This document shows, piece after piece, positions 23,292 through 33,016 of a DNA stretch of 64,000 nucleotides. The DNA is from Pseudomonas mosselii (GTDB taxonomy: Bacteria; Pseudomonadota; Gammaproteobacteria; Pseudomonadales; Pseudomonadaceae): positions 186,001 to 250,000 of the forward strand of contig NZ_VAUO01000003.1 in assembly GCF_005796105.1 (NCBI RefSeq). Reading direction: 5' to 3'. The notes beneath the pieces are model-generated. The model searched no databases, was not told the origin of the DNA, and saw only the letters and a list, made by a program, of their open reading frames with translations. Every line of letters begins with the position of its first letter. Position 1 is the stretch's first letter. The translations under genes were made by a program, and so were the position numbers.

Positions 23292-25112
23292 TCAAGCCTT
23301 GGCTTTCTTGGCAGCGCGGGTACGCTCGCCTTCGTCGAGGATCTTCTTGCGCAGACGGATCGACTTCGGCGTGACTTCGCACAGCTCGTCGTCCTGGATG
23401 AATTCCAGGGCCTGTTCGAGGGTGTGGCGAACCGGCGGCACCAGGGCGATGACTTCGTCTTTGCCCGAAGCACGCATGTTGTCGAGCTTCTTGCCTTTGG
23501 TTGGGTTCACGCCCAGGTCGTTGTCACGGCTGTTCAGACCGATGATCTGACCGTTGTAGATCTCCTGGCCGTGCTCGACGAACAGCTTGCCGCGCGCCTG
23601 CAGGGTTTCCAGCGAGTAGGTCAGGGCCTTGCCAGTCTCGACCGAAACCAGCACACCGTTCAGACGGCCGGACATCTGGCCTGGCTTCATGGTGTCGTAG
23701 CGGTCGAAGATCGAGGTCAGGATGCCTGCACCGTTGGTCAGGGTCAGGAACTGGTTACGGAAACCGATCAGACCGCGAGCAGGTACGTTGTACTCCAGAC
23801 GTACACGGCCCTTGCCATCCGGGACCATGTTGGTCAGGTCGCCCTTACGCAGGCCCATCTCTTCCATGACCTTGCCCTGGGATTCTTCAGGGATGTCGAT
23901 GGTGACGTTCTCGAACGGCTCCTGCTTGACGCCGTCGACTTCACGGATGATCACTTCAGGACGGCCCACAGCCATCTCGAAGCCTTCACGACGCATGGTT
24001 TCGATCAGTACCGACAGGTGCAGCTCACCACGGCCCGAAACCTTGAACTTGTCTGGGGAGTCGGTTTCCTGAACGCGCAGGGCAACGTTGTACAGCAGTT
24101 CTTTGTCCAGACGGTCCTTGATGTTGCGGCTGGTAACGAACTTGCCTTCCTTGCCGCAGAACGGCGAATCGTTGACCTGGAAGGTCATCGAAACGGTCGG
24201 CTCGTCGACGGTCAGCGGCTTCATCGCTTCGACCGCGTCCGGGGCGCACAGGGTATCGGAGATGAACAGCTCGTCGAAGCCGCTGATGCAGACGATGTCG
24301 CCGGCCTGGGCTTCTTCGACGTCGACGCGGTGCAGGCCGTGGTGGCCCATCAGCTTGAGGATACGACCGTTACGCTTCTTGCCGTTGGTGTCGATGGCGA
24401 CCACCGGGGTGTTCGGCTTGATGCGGCCACGGGCGATACGGCCAACGCCGATAACGCCGAGGAAGCTGTTGTAGTCCAGTGCCGAAATCTGCATCTGGAA
24501 CGAGCCGTCACGGTCAACGTCCGGCGCCGGTACGTTGTCGACGATCGACTGGTACAGGGCGGTCATGTCTTCGCCCATGGCAGTGTGGTCCAGACCGGCG
24601 ATGCCGTTCAGGGCCGAGGCGTAGACGACTTTGAAGTCCAGCTGTTCGTCGGTGGCGCCGAGGTTGTCGAACAGGTCGAAGATCTGGTCCAGAACCCAGT
24701 CAGGACGCGCGCCCGGACGGTCGACCTTGTTGATCACGACGATTGGCTTGAGGCCAGCTTCGAAGGCTTTCTTGGTCACGAAGCGGGTTTGTGGCATCGG
24801 GCCGTCTTGGGCGTCGACCAGCAGCAGCACCGAGTCAACCATCGACATTACACGCTCAACCTCGCCACCGAAGTCGGCGTGACCGGGGGTGTCGACGATG
24901 TTGATGTGGTAGCCGTTCCAGTTGATGGCGGTGTTTTTCGCCAGAATGGTAATGCCGCGCTCTTTTTCCTGGTCGTTGGAGTCCATGACGCGCTCGTCGT
25001 TGAGCTCGTTACGCTCCAGAGTGCCGGACTGACGCAGGAGTTTGTCGACCAGGGTGGTTTTACCATGGTCAACGTGGGCGATGATGGCGATGTTACGCAG
25101 ATTTTCGATCAC
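23292..25112 (-). CDS. typA: Translational GTPase TypA/BipA
   Basis: A 606-residue ribosome-associated GTPase of the EF-G class that helps 50S assembly and stress or cold growth. G1 [10 protein letters not shown]2 region RGITI, G3 DTPGHADF and G4 NKVDRP are all present, followed by EF-G-like domains and the C-terminal domain specific to BipA. The length is standard. Monocistronic, with the strong terminator downstream; thiI lies 128 bp beyond its start on the same strand. Confidence 0.97.
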   Translation of the reverse strand: MIENLRNIAIIAHVDHGKTTLVDKLLRQSGTLERNELNDERVMDSNDQEKERGITILAKNTAINWNGYHINIVDTPGHADFGGEVERVMSMVDSVLLLVDAQDGPMPQTRFVTKKAFEAGLKPIVVINKVDRPGARPDWVLDQIFDLFDNLGATDEQLDFKVVYASALNGIAGLDHTAMGEDMTALYQSIVDNVPAPDVDRDGSFQMQISALDYNSFLGVIGVGRIARGRIKPNTPVVAIDTNGKKRNGRILKLMGHHGLHRVDVEEAQAGDIVCISGFDELFISDTLCAPDAVEAMKPLTVDEPTVSMTFQVNDSPFCGKEGKFVTSRNIKDRLDKELLYNVALRVQETDSPDKFKVSGRGELHLSVLIETMRREGFEMAVGRPEVIIREVDGVKQEPFENVTIDIPEESQGKVMEEMGLRKGDLTNMVPDGKGRVRLEYNVPARGLIGFRNQFLTLTNGAGILTSIFDRYDTMKPGQMSGRLNGVLVSVETGKALTYSLETLQARGKLFVEHGQEIYNGQIIGLNSRDNDLGVNPTKGKKLDNMRASGKDEVIALVPPVRHTLEQALEFIQDDELCEVTPKSIRLRKKILDEGERTRAAKKAKA

Positions 25113-25240
25113 AACTGTATCTCGATCAGAGGATTCGGTTGCCGCCTAGTCTAGGTGGCGAATATGTAAGGTTTGAGGCTCAGCGGGCCCGGCGGTCGGG
25201 AGGGCGATGGCGGATGCTGCCGCCATACAGCCCTGGCGTC

Positions 25241-26695
25241 TTATGCCGGACGATAAACACGCACATTGGCATGTCCCTCACTGAGCAGGTGGTGTGCGTG
25301 CAAACGGCTCATCACACCTTTGTCGCAATACAGCAAGTACTGGCGCGTAGGGTCCAGGTGCTTGAACTTGCTGTTGATGGCGTAGAACGGCATGGCCTGG
25401 ACTTCGATACCGTCCAGCGCCAGAGGTTCGTCTTCCTGGGCGTCGGGGTGACGGATGTCGATAACGATCTGGCCAGGCAGCGCCTCGGCCACCTCTTCGA
25501 TTTCGATGTCCTTACCCAGTTCGTCGATCACGTGGTCGATGGAGATGAACTTGGCGCGCTCCAGGGCGCGCTCCAGTACCGCCATGTCGAACTGTTTCTC
25601 TTCGTGCTCCATGCGGTGACGCTTGGCATGGGTGGTCGGGTTTACCGAAATCACGCCGCAGTACTCAGGCATGTGCTTGGCGAAGTCGGCAGTGCCGATT
25701 TCGGTGGCCTGGTCGATGATGTCCTGCTTGTGGCTGGCCAGCAGCGGGCGCAACACCAGCTTGTCGGTGGCCGAGTCGATGATCGACAGGTTCGGCAGGG
25801 TCTGACTCGACACCTGCGAGATCGCCTCGCCGGTGACCAGCGCGTCGATCTGCAGGCGCTCAGCCATGTGCGCGGCACCGCGCAGCATCATGCGCTTGAG
25901 GGTGACGCCCATGTAGCTGTTGTCGACCTTGTTGAGGATCTCGCCAACCACTTCCTCGAACGGCACGCTGATGAACAGCACGCGCTGGCTGCTGCCGTAC
26001 TTCTTCCACAGGAAGTGCGCCACTTCCATCACCCCCAGCTCGTGGGCACGCCCGCCGAGGTTGAAGAAGCAGAAGTGGGTCATCAGACCGCGACGCATCA
26101 TCTGGTAGGCCGCCACGGTGGAGTCGAAACCACCGGACATCAGCACCAGGGTCTGCTCCAGCGCGCCCAGCGGGTAGCCGCCGATGCCGTTGTGTTGGTT
26201 GTGGATCACGTACAGGCGCTGGTCACGGATCTCGATGCGCACCAGCACTTCGGGGTTCTTCAGCGTGATGCCGGCGGCGCCGCATTGCTGGCGCAGTTGG
26301 CTACCGACGTAGCGGTCGACATCCATCGAGGTGAAGTCGTGGTGACCACCGCGCTTGCAGCGCACGGCGAAGTGCTTGCCGGCCAGCAGATGACCGAAGT
26401 GGTGCTTGCACTTGGCGACGATGTCGTCGAAGTCTCCCAACGGGTATTGCTCGACCTGCAAGAAGTGGGCGATCCCCGGGGTGCAGGTGAGGCGCTCGAT
26501 CATTTCGCGCTGGATCTTCTCGTCCTCGACGCGGGTGACCACCTCGAGATTGTCCCAGACACCATCGACCGCAAGCTCAGGATCGAGATCCTTGAGCACG
26601 TTGCGGATGTTCTTGCCGAGCTGGCGGATGAAGCGCTTGCGCACCGGCCGGCTCTTGATGGTGATCTCAGGGAAGACTTTGACGATAAGTTTCAT
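25241..26695 (-). CDS. thiI: tRNA 4-thiouridine synthase / thiazole sulfurtransferase
   Basis: A 484-residue ThiI with ferredoxin-like and THUMP domains at the N-terminus, a PP-loop SGGFDS at 187-192 that adenylates tRNA, and a C-terminal rhodanese domain whose persulfide cysteine is Cys457 ([10 protein letters not shown]). It inserts sulfur at U8 of tRNA and supplies sulfur for thiamine thiazole. In P. putida and P. aeruginosa, from memory, glnA follows thiI; here a REP-rich spacer and unrelated genes follow instead, marking a synteny break. Confidence 0.96.
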   Translation of the reverse strand: MKLIVKVFPEITIKSRPVRKRFIRQLGKNIRNVLKDLDPELAVDGVWDNLEVVTRVEDEKIQREMIERLTCTPGIAHFLQVEQYPLGDFDDIVAKCKHHFGHLLAGKHFAVRCKRGGHHDFTSMDVDRYVGSQLRQQCGAAGITLKNPEVLVRIEIRDQRLYVIHNQHNGIGGYPLGALEQTLVLMSGGFDSTVAAYQMMRRGLMTHFCFFNLGGRAHELGVMEVAHFLWKKYGSSQRVLFISVPFEEVVGEILNKVDNSYMGVTLKRMMLRGAAHMAERLQIDALVTGEAISQVSSQTLPNLSIIDSATDKLVLRPLLASHKQDIIDQATEIGTADFAKHMPEYCGVISVNPTTHAKRHRMEHEEKQFDMAVLERALERAKFISIDHVIDELGKDIEIEEVAEALPGQIVIDIRHPDAQEDEPLALDGIEVQAMPFYAINSKFKHLDPTRQYLLYCDKGVMSRLHAHHLLSEGHANVRVYRPA

Positions 26696-27072
26696 TGGGT
26701 TAACAGCGCGCGCAGGGCCTGCCGAAAATAGGGGGCGCGAATTATAGCGGAAATTGCTCAGCTTTTGAGCAACTTTTGATCAGAAGCTTTCAGATCGCTG
26801 CGCTGGGAGATTTCTGTAGGTGGCGCTGGCGTACAGAGCACCGATATCGCAGGCGCGCCGCGTACCTTGTGAGAGCGGCTTTAACCGCGAAGCAAGCAAC
26901 GCGTTGGATGGCACCGGCTGCGCCGGTGTTCGCGGCGCGCCTGCGAAATCAGTTCTCTGCGCGACAGCGCAGCCCTAAGGGCTGGGTGATCTCCCACAGG
27001 TGCGGCGCTTTGTAAAAGTCCCTGCTACATCAACACTTTATGTGCCGATCCCTGAGCGCCGCCACCGCTCGA
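26696..27072. repeat. Intergenic REP cluster after thiI start
   Basis: About 375 bp without a gene. The stretch 26866-27003 holds REP-like hairpins (GAGCGGCTTTAACCGCGAAG and CACCGGCTGCGCCGGTG). It also carries a copy of a dispersed element, the segment reading CTGCGCGACAGCGCAGCCC, found in opposite orientation near 50204-50260 and, decayed, near 33190-33260. thiI promoter sequences should lie in 26696-26800. Confidence 0.75.
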
Positions 27073-27573
27073 TCAGCAGCTTGGCTTGCCTGCGGTGTAC
27101 TTGTCCGCCGGATTCACCGCCGCCTTGAACGCTTTCAAGGCCTTGGAGCCGACCAGCAACGGATAGTTGAAGCTGCTGCGATCAACCAAGTTGACCTCGA
27201 CGGTACGCTTCACATCGCCCAGACACAGCTCCAGGTCCACTACCGGGCGGTGCGACAACTCAGGGGCGTCGCCCTCTTCATCCTCGTCGGCGCGGTTCTT
27301 GATCTTGCTGATGCGCGAGACCTCATGCTCGTAGACCTTGCCATCGGCGTCCTTGGTCGCCAGGCGGAAACGCACCCACTCCTCGCCATCGCGGGTGAAC
27401 AGCTCAATGTCCTTGGCCGACAGCGACGCGGTATAGGCGCCGGTGTCCATCTTGGCCCGCAGGGTCTGGCCGATCTCGGGCACGCCGATCCGCTCGTAAC
27501 GGCCATACAGCGTGGGTTCGGCAGCCATGACCGGCAGCGCCAGGAAGGACAACAGAGCAATCAGGGATTTCAC
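27073..27573 (-). CDS. Putative ATP-dependent zinc protease family protein (retropepsin-like)
   Basis: A 166-residue exported protein. Signal peptide SLIALLSFLALPVMAAEP, then a PF05618-type domain with the KMDTGAYTASLSA segment, whose DTGA resembles the catalytic turn of retropepsin-like aspartic proteases. It ends in the family's KAFKAAVNPADKY region. Despite the family name, the fold argues for a periplasmic aspartic-type peptidase. A GTG at 27571-27573 with GGAAG upstream places the start just before the signal peptide; no ATG fits. Stands alone, divergent from the acyltransferase gene. Confidence 0.82.
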   Translation of the reverse strand: MKSLIALLSFLALPVMAAEPTLYGRYERIGVPEIGQTLRAKMDTGAYTASLSAKDIELFTRDGEEWVRFRLATKDADGKVYEHEVSRISKIKNRADEDEEGDAPELSHRPVVDLELCLGDVKRTVEVNLVDRSSFNYPLLVGSKALKAFKAAVNPADKYTAGKPSC

Positions 27574-27608
27574 GGGGGCAGGCTTCCTTTTTCGAGCGGG
27601 TTGGTTTC

Positions 27609-27702
27609 GAGCTGCAAGTAACAAGCTGCAAGTTAAAAGCGGATAGCGGCAACCTACACTGAACTGCTTAGCTTGTAACTTGCCGCTTGTAGCTTGTAGC
27701 TG
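27609..27702. repeat. Long imperfect inverted repeat
   Basis: The arms 27609-27642 (GAGCTGCAAGTAACAAGC...) and 27668-27702 (...CTTGTAGCTTGTAGCTG) are imperfect reverse complements, each itself built from two AGCTTGCAA-like subrepeats. It lies upstream of both divergent genes and could form a cruciform. Confidence 0.7.
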
Positions 27703-27831
27703 CTGCGCCAGCAGCCTACCCAACATAATGTGAAACATTTGTTCCACCCGCCGGGCACTGGAGGTTTGGCGTAGGCCGCTGCCCTGCTTATCATTGCCAG
27801 CCGTACATTCCATACAACAAGAGTCTCCTCT

Positions 27832-28719
27832 ATGCGTCGCCTGCTGACCGGCATCCTCACCACTACCCTGCTGCTGCTCAACACCTTGGTGATGATCGGC
27901 CCGCTGCTGGTCTTCGCCCTGCTCAAGCTGGTGTTGCCCGGCCGCTGGCGCGACTACGCCTCGGCGGCGGTGATGTGGATCGCCGAAAGCTGGTCGGAGG
28001 TGGACAAAGCCATCTTCGCCCTGTGCATCCCGACCCAGTGGGACATTCGCGGTGCCGAGAACCTGGGCAAGCACACCTCGTACCTGTGCGTCAGCAACCA
28101 CCAGAGCTGGGTCGACATTCCCGCGCTGATCGAGGCGCTCAACCGACGGGTGCCGTTCTTCAAGTTCTTCCTCAAGAAAGAACTGATCTGGGTGCCGCTG
28201 CTGGGCCTGGCCTGGTGGGGCCTGGATTACCCGTTCATGAAGCGCTACAGCAAGGCCTTCCTGGAAAAGCACCCCGAGCTCAAGGGCAAGGACCTGGAGA
28301 TCACCAAGGCCGCCTGCGAGCTGTTCAAGCGCCAGCCGGTCACCGTGGTCAACTACCTCGAAGGCACCCGCTTCACCCAGGCCAAGCACGACCAGCAGCA
28401 ATCGCCCTACCGTAACCTGCTCAAGCCCAAGGCAGGCGGCGTGGCCTTCGTGCTGGCGGCGCTGGGCGAACAGCTCGACGCGCTGCTGGACGTCACCATC
28501 GTATATCCCGGCAACCAGGCACCGGGGTTCTGGGCGCTGCTCAATGGCAGCATCGACCGGGTGATCATCGACATCCGCGTACGTGAGCTGGACCCAGCGC
28601 TCAGCGCAGGTGACTACGAGAACGACCCGGCGTTCCGCCAGACGGTACAGGCATGGGTGAACCAGCTGTGGGCCGAGAAAGACCAGCGCATCGAGCAGTT
28701 GCGGGCCGAGCGGCGCTGA
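27832..28719 (+). CDS. PlsC-type acyltransferase (YihG-like)
   Basis: A 295-residue membrane acyltransferase. An N-terminal hydrophobic helix (about 5-30) is followed by the catalytic H-x4-D motif in SNHQSWVDIP and the EGTR acceptor-binding motif. The overall pattern, including WWGLDYPFMKRYSK, is closest to YihG/YihG-like lysophosphatidic acid acyltransferases, which add an acyl chain at sn-2 of lysophosphatidate. Single gene with the ATG at 27832; REP repeats follow. Confidence 0.88.
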   Translation: MRRLLTGILTTTLLLLNTLVMIGPLLVFALLKLVLPGRWRDYASAAVMWIAESWSEVDKAIFALCIPTQWDIRGAENLGKHTSYLCVSNHQSWVDIPALIEALNRRVPFFKFFLKKELIWVPLLGLAWWGLDYPFMKRYSKAFLEKHPELKGKDLEITKAACELFKRQPVTVVNYLEGTRFTQAKHDQQQSPYRNLLKPKAGGVAFVLAALGEQLDALLDVTIVYPGNQAPGFWALLNGSIDRVIIDIRVRELDPALSAGDYENDPAFRQTVQAWVNQLWAEKDQRIEQLRAERR

Positions 28720-28751
28720 GCCGGCTCCGCCTCCGGCAAGCCCGAATCCAC

Positions 28752-28950
28752 CGCCGCTCCTGTGTAGGAGCGGCCTCGTGCCGCGAACACCGGCGAAGCC
28801 GGTGCCATACACCGAGTCGCCTGTTTCGCGGGTAAACCCGCTCCCACAGGTCCCCGCTAAATCAACAAGTTATGTGTAGTTCTATGAAAGCGGGTTTACC
28901 GGAGTGCCGGATCACCGCGAACACGGGCGAAGCCCGTGCCAGACAACGCG
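28752..28950. repeat. REP cluster with conserved linker
   Basis: Three REP-like hairpins (GTAGGAGCGGCCTCGTGCCGCG, CGCGGGTAAACCCGCTCCCAC and CGAACACGGGCGAAGCCCGTG types). The AT-rich linker at 28857-28887 is nearly identical to one at 50392-50422. This fills the gap between the acyltransferase and the DUF2780 gene. Confidence 0.85.
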
Positions 28951-29005
28951 TCGTTTGGCTTCGCGATAGCCCGGCAACCAGCGCCCGCAGATTCAGCACC
29001 GTGCT

Positions 29006-29578
29006 CTAGACCGACGGCTGAACCAACGGCGCCGGCGTCGTCCACAAATTCCCCAGGTTCTGCAACAACGACCCGGCAATCCCCTGTTGCCCCAGGTATT
29101 GCAGGATCAACGGCGCAAACTGCCCGATCATCCCGGTATCCATGCCCAACGCCTTGAACGCATTGTCCAGGTCGGTGCGGTTCTCTACCTCACCGCCCAG
29201 GGCATTGCCCAACGGCGTCGCGTTCTTGTCCCCACCGAGCAACTGCCCCAGCCCGCTCAAGCCGCCCAATGCGTTTGCGCCAGACAGCAGGTCCAGCCCC
29301 GGCACCGCCTTGGTCAATTGCCCATAGTCATCGCCACTGAGGTTGTTACGCGCCAGCCCCAACATCGCACCAGCACCACCGATGGCCTGCTCAGGGGTGA
29401 TCTTCAGTTCGCTGCCCAAGGTGTTGAGCAAGTTGGCCTGGCCAGCCGGCGCTTGCACCTGGGCGCCCTGCTGCGGATGCTGCGTGGACGAGACCGCACT
29501 GGCCACATCGCTGAGGTTGAAGGCGAGCACCGGGCTTGCGGCCAGGGTCATCAGGGTTGCCAGGGTGAATGCTTTCAT
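29006..29578 (-). CDS. DUF2780 family secreted protein (VcgC/VcgE-like)
   Basis: A 190-residue protein with an N-terminal signal peptide (LATLMTLAASPVLAF) and a helical DUF2780 region rich in Gly, Leu and Asn (ITPEQAIGGAGAMLGLARNN, GLGQLLGG). Function unknown; members are small exported helical proteins. The ATG at 29576-29578 is preceded by GAGG nine bases away; an ATG five codons earlier is less well placed. Convergent with the acyltransferase gene. Confidence 0.8.
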   Translation of the reverse strand: MKAFTLATLMTLAASPVLAFNLSDVASAVSSTQHPQQGAQVQAPAGQANLLNTLGSELKITPEQAIGGAGAMLGLARNNLSGDDYGQLTKAVPGLDLLSGANALGGLSGLGQLLGGDKNATPLGNALGGEVENRTDLDNAFKALGMDTGMIGQFAPLILQYLGQQGIAGSLLQNLGNLWTTPAPLVQPSV

Positions 29579-29741
29579 CAGGAAGAACCTCATTGGCCGG
29601 GATGGCCAGGAAACGAGGCATTCGACTGAGCACCCGAGCCTTTGTTCCAGCCCGACGGTCGGCTCCCGGTCGGGCCAGACGACGAGGCAAGTCACCGACC
29701 ATCCAGCCCTAGGGACTGCCGCTAAACCTGTGGAAGCGGGC

Positions 29742-30020
29742 TCAATCCTCGGGCCGCTTCTCGACTGCACGGGTCAACGCATCCGCCTGGCCCCAGGCAA
29801 TCTGCATGGCCCGCAGCCCGAGTTGCAGCAACTGCCGGGTTTCCTCGTCTTTGATGCGATCCAATGCGCGGTGGCTGTCGCTGAAGGCGAACATCAGGTA
29901 GTGGGAGACGTTCATCAGCACGTACTCCATCGGCACGACACCATCCTGGATGGCACGGGCGAGGGATTTGTCGGGGGGAAGAATGAATTGATGGGGTGGG
30001 TCGGGGACGATTTTTTTCAT
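29742..30020 (-). CDS. Small uncharacterised Pseudomonas protein (DUF3077/DUF6124-like)
   Basis: A 92-residue soluble protein beginning MKKIVPDPP and predicted to be helical (SLARAIQDGVVPMEYVLMNV...). The short proline-rich head and single helical domain resemble DUF3077/DUF6124 proteins found in many copies in Pseudomonas genomes, role unknown. The ATG at 30018-30020 is the natural start. A frameshifted copy of its first codons survives at 33309-33330 in the duplicated segment, so the gene belonged to the unit duplicated with the Rhs gene. Confidence 0.6.
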   Translation of the reverse strand: MKKIVPDPPHQFILPPDKSLARAIQDGVVPMEYVLMNVSHYLMFAFSDSHRALDRIKDEETRQLLQLGLRAMQIAWGQADALTRAVEKRPED

Positions 30021-30069
30021 TAGGCACCATACCTTGTCAGGTCCACCTGCTGCTTCCACCCATCAGGGT

Positions 30070-30145
30070 GACAGTTGCACGCGGGGTGGAAGACCAGGCG
30101 TATGGCGAACCCGGTAGACCCAAAGGTCTCCCGCGTGCAACTGTC
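30070..30145. ncRNA. 76-nt three-way-junction element, copy 1
   Basis: A 16-bp perfect outer stem (GACAGTTGCACGCGGG at 30070-30085 with CCCGCGTGCAACTGTC at 30130-30145) encloses two inner hairpins, 30093-30115 (ACCAGG/CCCGGT) and 30116-30129 (AGACC/GGTCT). A second copy of identical length is at 33378-33453. Two of the three stem differences between copies keep pairing as G-U only if the plus strand is transcribed. Whether it acts as RNA, or as a DNA hairpin or recombination site, cannot be told from sequence. Confidence 0.55.
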
Positions 30146-30354
30146 ATAACGACAGCCATCGACATTGCCGGGCTTCCACACCCGATCGCTGAACCCTCAG
30201 CGACGGACAGAGCCTAGTGGGCAGTGTTTCCCCGGACAATCAGACGCTTATCGACAGACTGCGTAGGATAATTCCGTCAACTCCCAGTGACTGTAGGAAG
30301 CAGGCCATGAACACGTAGGCCGTTTCTGCATAACTAGCATTTTTGCCAGTAGCC
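30146..30354. repeat. Duplicated upstream region of Rhs gene, copy 1
   Basis: This 209-bp stretch is nearly identical to 33454-33662. It joins the three-way-junction element to the motif CATAACTAGCATTTTTGCC at 30329, and ends about 70 bp before the Rhs start codon. Confidence 0.85.
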
Positions 30355-30420
30355 GCCATCTACGTACCGCCTGACTATTTAGCTCCCTACCTGACCTGAT
30401 CCAAACGCAGGAGAGCGATC

Positions 30421-31365
30421 GTGGAAACTCAAGCAGGCAAAACGTTGCACTTTTATCAAGGAGACTGGCTCGTCACCATCAATCGCGCCGGCCAACCACG
30501 TGCAATTCTCCGCGCTACGGACATTCCCTTGGCCGAGCATTCAAAGGGAAGTCAAGCAACCAAAATATTGGCCGTAGATAAAAAAGGCTCGGCTTTGATC
30601 GCACTGAATGCTAATAAAAAACAACATGCCTTCACTGCGTATGGCCACTCACCCTCAAGTGAGGAAAGCATGAGTTCAATTCAATTCAATGGCCAATATG
30701 CAGACCCACTGACTGCCAGCTATCTCCTAGGAAATGGCTATCGAGCCTACTGCCCCAGCATTATGCGCTTCAATAGCCCCGATACACTTAGTCCATTTGA
30801 AGAGGGTGGGCTGAATGGCTATGCCTATGTTCAGAACGACCCAGTAAACTTTATCGACCCTTCAGGTCATTTTAGTTTTTTCAGCCATTCGCGAACGTTC
30901 AGGGGTGAAGCCAGGGTTATCGAGGCTGGGGCTTTCGCCTTTATGGCGAAACATCCAACTAACAAAGGAAAGCAAGCCATAACCTTAGCAGTTCATGGAT
31001 CAGGCGGAAAAATTCATGGCCAACGTAAATCTCTGGATGCAAAGGGAATAATTAGTAACCTGGAAAAAGAAAACTTCAAAACTAAAGATTACGATATCCA
31101 CCTCATTTCCTGCACATCTGCCGACACCCCCAAAGGCGCTGAATATTCTCTGGCGCAAGAGATCGCAAACTTAACCAAAAAAACTGTAATTGGATACTCC
31201 GGAACTGTACACGCCAGCACAAAGTTTAACAGACAAGGGCGACACACATTTATTAGTCACACCGTCTGGGAGGAAATATCATCATTCCGTCCAAAAACAA
31301 AAGTAAACTTCGACAGAAAAGTCTTTAAACCGCAAGCTCAGACCAATAATTTGCGGAAGTCGTAG
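30421..31365 (+). CDS. Orphan Rhs-tip protein with caspase-like C-terminal domain
   Basis: A 314-residue protein starting at GTG, with GGAG nine bases before it. Residues about 1-150 are a compact head ending in the Rhs core signature (LLGNGYRAY, SPFEEGGLNGYAY, DPSGH at about 146-150), without the long YD-repeat shell of full Rhs proteins. The variable C-terminus carries LAVHGSGGKI and IHLISCTSAD; His192 and Cys231 could be the His-Cys dyad of clan CD (caspase/C80-like) cysteine peptidases. This part is AT-rich compared with the chromosome, as is usual for swapped toxin tips. No signal peptide and no evident immunity gene follow. Confidence 0.75.
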   Translation: METQAGKTLHFYQGDWLVTINRAGQPRAILRATDIPLAEHSKGSQATKILAVDKKGSALIALNANKKQHAFTAYGHSPSSEESMSSIQFNGQYADPLTASYLLGNGYRAYCPSIMRFNSPDTLSPFEEGGLNGYAYVQNDPVNFIDPSGHFSFFSHSRTFRGEARVIEAGAFAFMAKHPTNKGKQAITLAVHGSGGKIHGQRKSLDAKGIISNLEKENFKTKDYDIHLISCTSADTPKGAEYSLAQEIANLTKKTVIGYSGTVHASTKFNRQGRHTFISHTVWEEISSFRPKTKVNFDRKVFKPQAQTNNLRKS

Positions 31366-31656
31366 CTGAAATCCGCCAGGGCTGCGCATCCATGTCAAAT
31401 TAACTACGTGGAAGCACTCCCGCCCTGTGATTAAGTCAGCACAGGCAAGCTCACTGAACCTGTCGCGGCCATCGCGGGGTAAACCCTCGGGCTCAACACA
31501 CAGGACGGTCCTCGCCTGCACTGTTCAGCGCATCCGCCCAGGTCGGTGTAAGGCGTTTTTGCATAACTAGAATTTTTGTCAGTATAAAACGGGCATGTTT
31601 CCTATCAGAATCAACTAGAGACTGTTTTCTAGAGCTGCCGCAATAAGGAAACCAAC
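31366..31656. other. Gap between first Rhs gene and Rhs pseudogene
   Basis: About 290 bp. The only recognisable item is a diverged copy of the upstream motif at 31562-31584 (CATAACTAGAATTTTTGTC), 73 bp before the pseudogene start. No immunity gene of more than about 60 codons is visible. Confidence 0.5.
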
Positions 31657-31900
31657 ATGGCAACCAACACATCAATAAACCTTATTTTCTACAAACATTT
31701 CAAATTGATTAAAATTCAAAAAGGCGAACAAGCTTGCGCCATATTCCGCGCAGCGACAACGCCTCTAGAGGAGCACCAAACAGCCTCAGCCGAAGTCAAT
31801 TTACTGGCGACAAACAAAAACAGTTCAATACTGTGAACAGGACGAAAATATATTTTATTGGCGAGACCCAAGCGCTAATCGCGACGATTCACTAAAATAA
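31657..31900 (+). pseudogene. Decayed orphan Rhs gene, N-terminal remnant
   Basis: From the ATG at 31657 the frame reads 59 codons aligned to the head of the neighbouring Rhs proteins (FYKHFKLIKIQKGEQACAIF against FYQNGKLATVSQPGQQRAIF), then a TGA at 31834. In the next frame the homology continues (EQDENIFYW..DPSANRDD) to a TAA at 31898, after which the core and tip are missing. This is a frameshifted and truncated copy. Confidence 0.8.
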
Positions 31901-32011
31901 ATAAGCCTGAATACGTTGATTATTAATTTTTTCCAGCAACCTCAGCCCTCAACAGTTACCAGCCTCTGTCTGAGCATTATTGAAAGCACTGACTGTACAT
32001 AGGAGATCGCC

Positions 32012-32908
32012 ATGAAGCGCCAAGTCAACAGCACTCAATTTTTCTACCAGAACGGCAAACTAGCAACCGTCAGTCAACCGGGCCAGCAGCGCGCGATCTT
32101 CCGCAGCGCCGAACTTCCTCTGGCCGAATTGGAGGCAGGAAGCAGCCCACACGCCGCACTGCTGGAAACCGACCAAAGCGGCTCCGTGCTGGCCGCCCAG
32201 CGAGATAGCGACGAGGAAGAACACTATTGCTACACCGTGTATGGGCATGATCCATCACAGCCTTCGGTACGCACGCAGGCTGGTTTCAATGGCGAACGTA
32301 TTGAGGCCGTGGCGCAAGGGTACCTACTGGGTAATGGCTACAGGTTATACAACCCTGCACTGATGCGCTTTCAGGCACCGGACAATGTCAGCCCTTTCGA
32401 CGAAGGTGGCTTGAATGCGTACAGCTATTGCCAAGGCGACCCGGTGAATAACACTGACCCTAGCGGACATTTCTCTCTCTGGCGGCCGCAGACTTGGATT
32501 ACCACGCGCACTACACGAAATGAGCAGCGCCTTGCGGCTCTGAATAAACTGATACCTGATATTGAAGCTAAAACCTCACAAATCGCAGCGCTAAATGGGG
32601 GCTACACCGACCTCTCCAAAAATGCTGCAAAAAAAATCTTTTCCGCGAAACTAGAAAGATTAATTGAAAGAGCAGAAAGAAAGGCTAACAAACTTGACAC
32701 ATATAAATACAACAAACCTGAGCGCACTTGGGAAATCATAGAAGACGCTAAAATCACAATAAAACCGCCTGAAAAATACATACACCCTCAGAAGGTAAAT
32801 AAAGGACCCTTTGGACGTAACGACAGGAGACCTAACCCATATGGTGACGGCGGTGAAGACCAGTCAAAATCTACCTCCATCACAATGAATGTTATCCGCA
32901 AAACCTGA
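32012..32908 (+). CDS. Orphan Rhs-tip protein with charged C-terminal domain
   Basis: A 298-residue protein with GGAG before the ATG. The head (about 1-150) shares the FFYQNGKLATV start and the core YNPALMRFQAPDNVSPF, GGLNAYSYCQGDP, DPSGH with its neighbours. The C-terminal 145 residues are a coiled-coil-prone, Lys/Glu-rich segment (KLERLIERAERKANKL) with a polar tail, unlike any domain I recognise, and unusually AT-rich (32560-32900). Probably a toxin tip of unknown activity. The leader resembles that of the third Rhs gene (GAAAGCACTGACTG... against GAAAAGCACTCACTG...). No immunity gene is seen downstream. Confidence 0.72.
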   Translation: MKRQVNSTQFFYQNGKLATVSQPGQQRAIFRSAELPLAELEAGSSPHAALLETDQSGSVLAAQRDSDEEEHYCYTVYGHDPSQPSVRTQAGFNGERIEAVAQGYLLGNGYRLYNPALMRFQAPDNVSPFDEGGLNAYSYCQGDPVNNTDPSGHFSLWRPQTWITTRTTRNEQRLAALNKLIPDIEAKTSQIAALNGGYTDLSKNAAKKIFSAKLERLIERAERKANKLDTYKYNKPERTWEIIEDAKITIKPPEKYIHPQKVNKGPFGRNDRRPNPYGDGGEDQSKSTSITMNVIRKT

Positions 32909-33016
32909 CAACAACCTGGAATACGCTAGCTGCTCATTACCCTGCAATAGCTAGTGAATATAAAAAGCATTTCAGTGTGCCGAGGATATGTGCCCCATCT
33001 GAAAGTTTCCATAACT

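Noticed and set aside
30070..30145. Integron attC site or tRNA-like structure
   Set aside because: The fold is compact, but it lacks GTTRRRY/RYYYAAC ends, any CCA or anticodon pattern, and no integrase gene is near.
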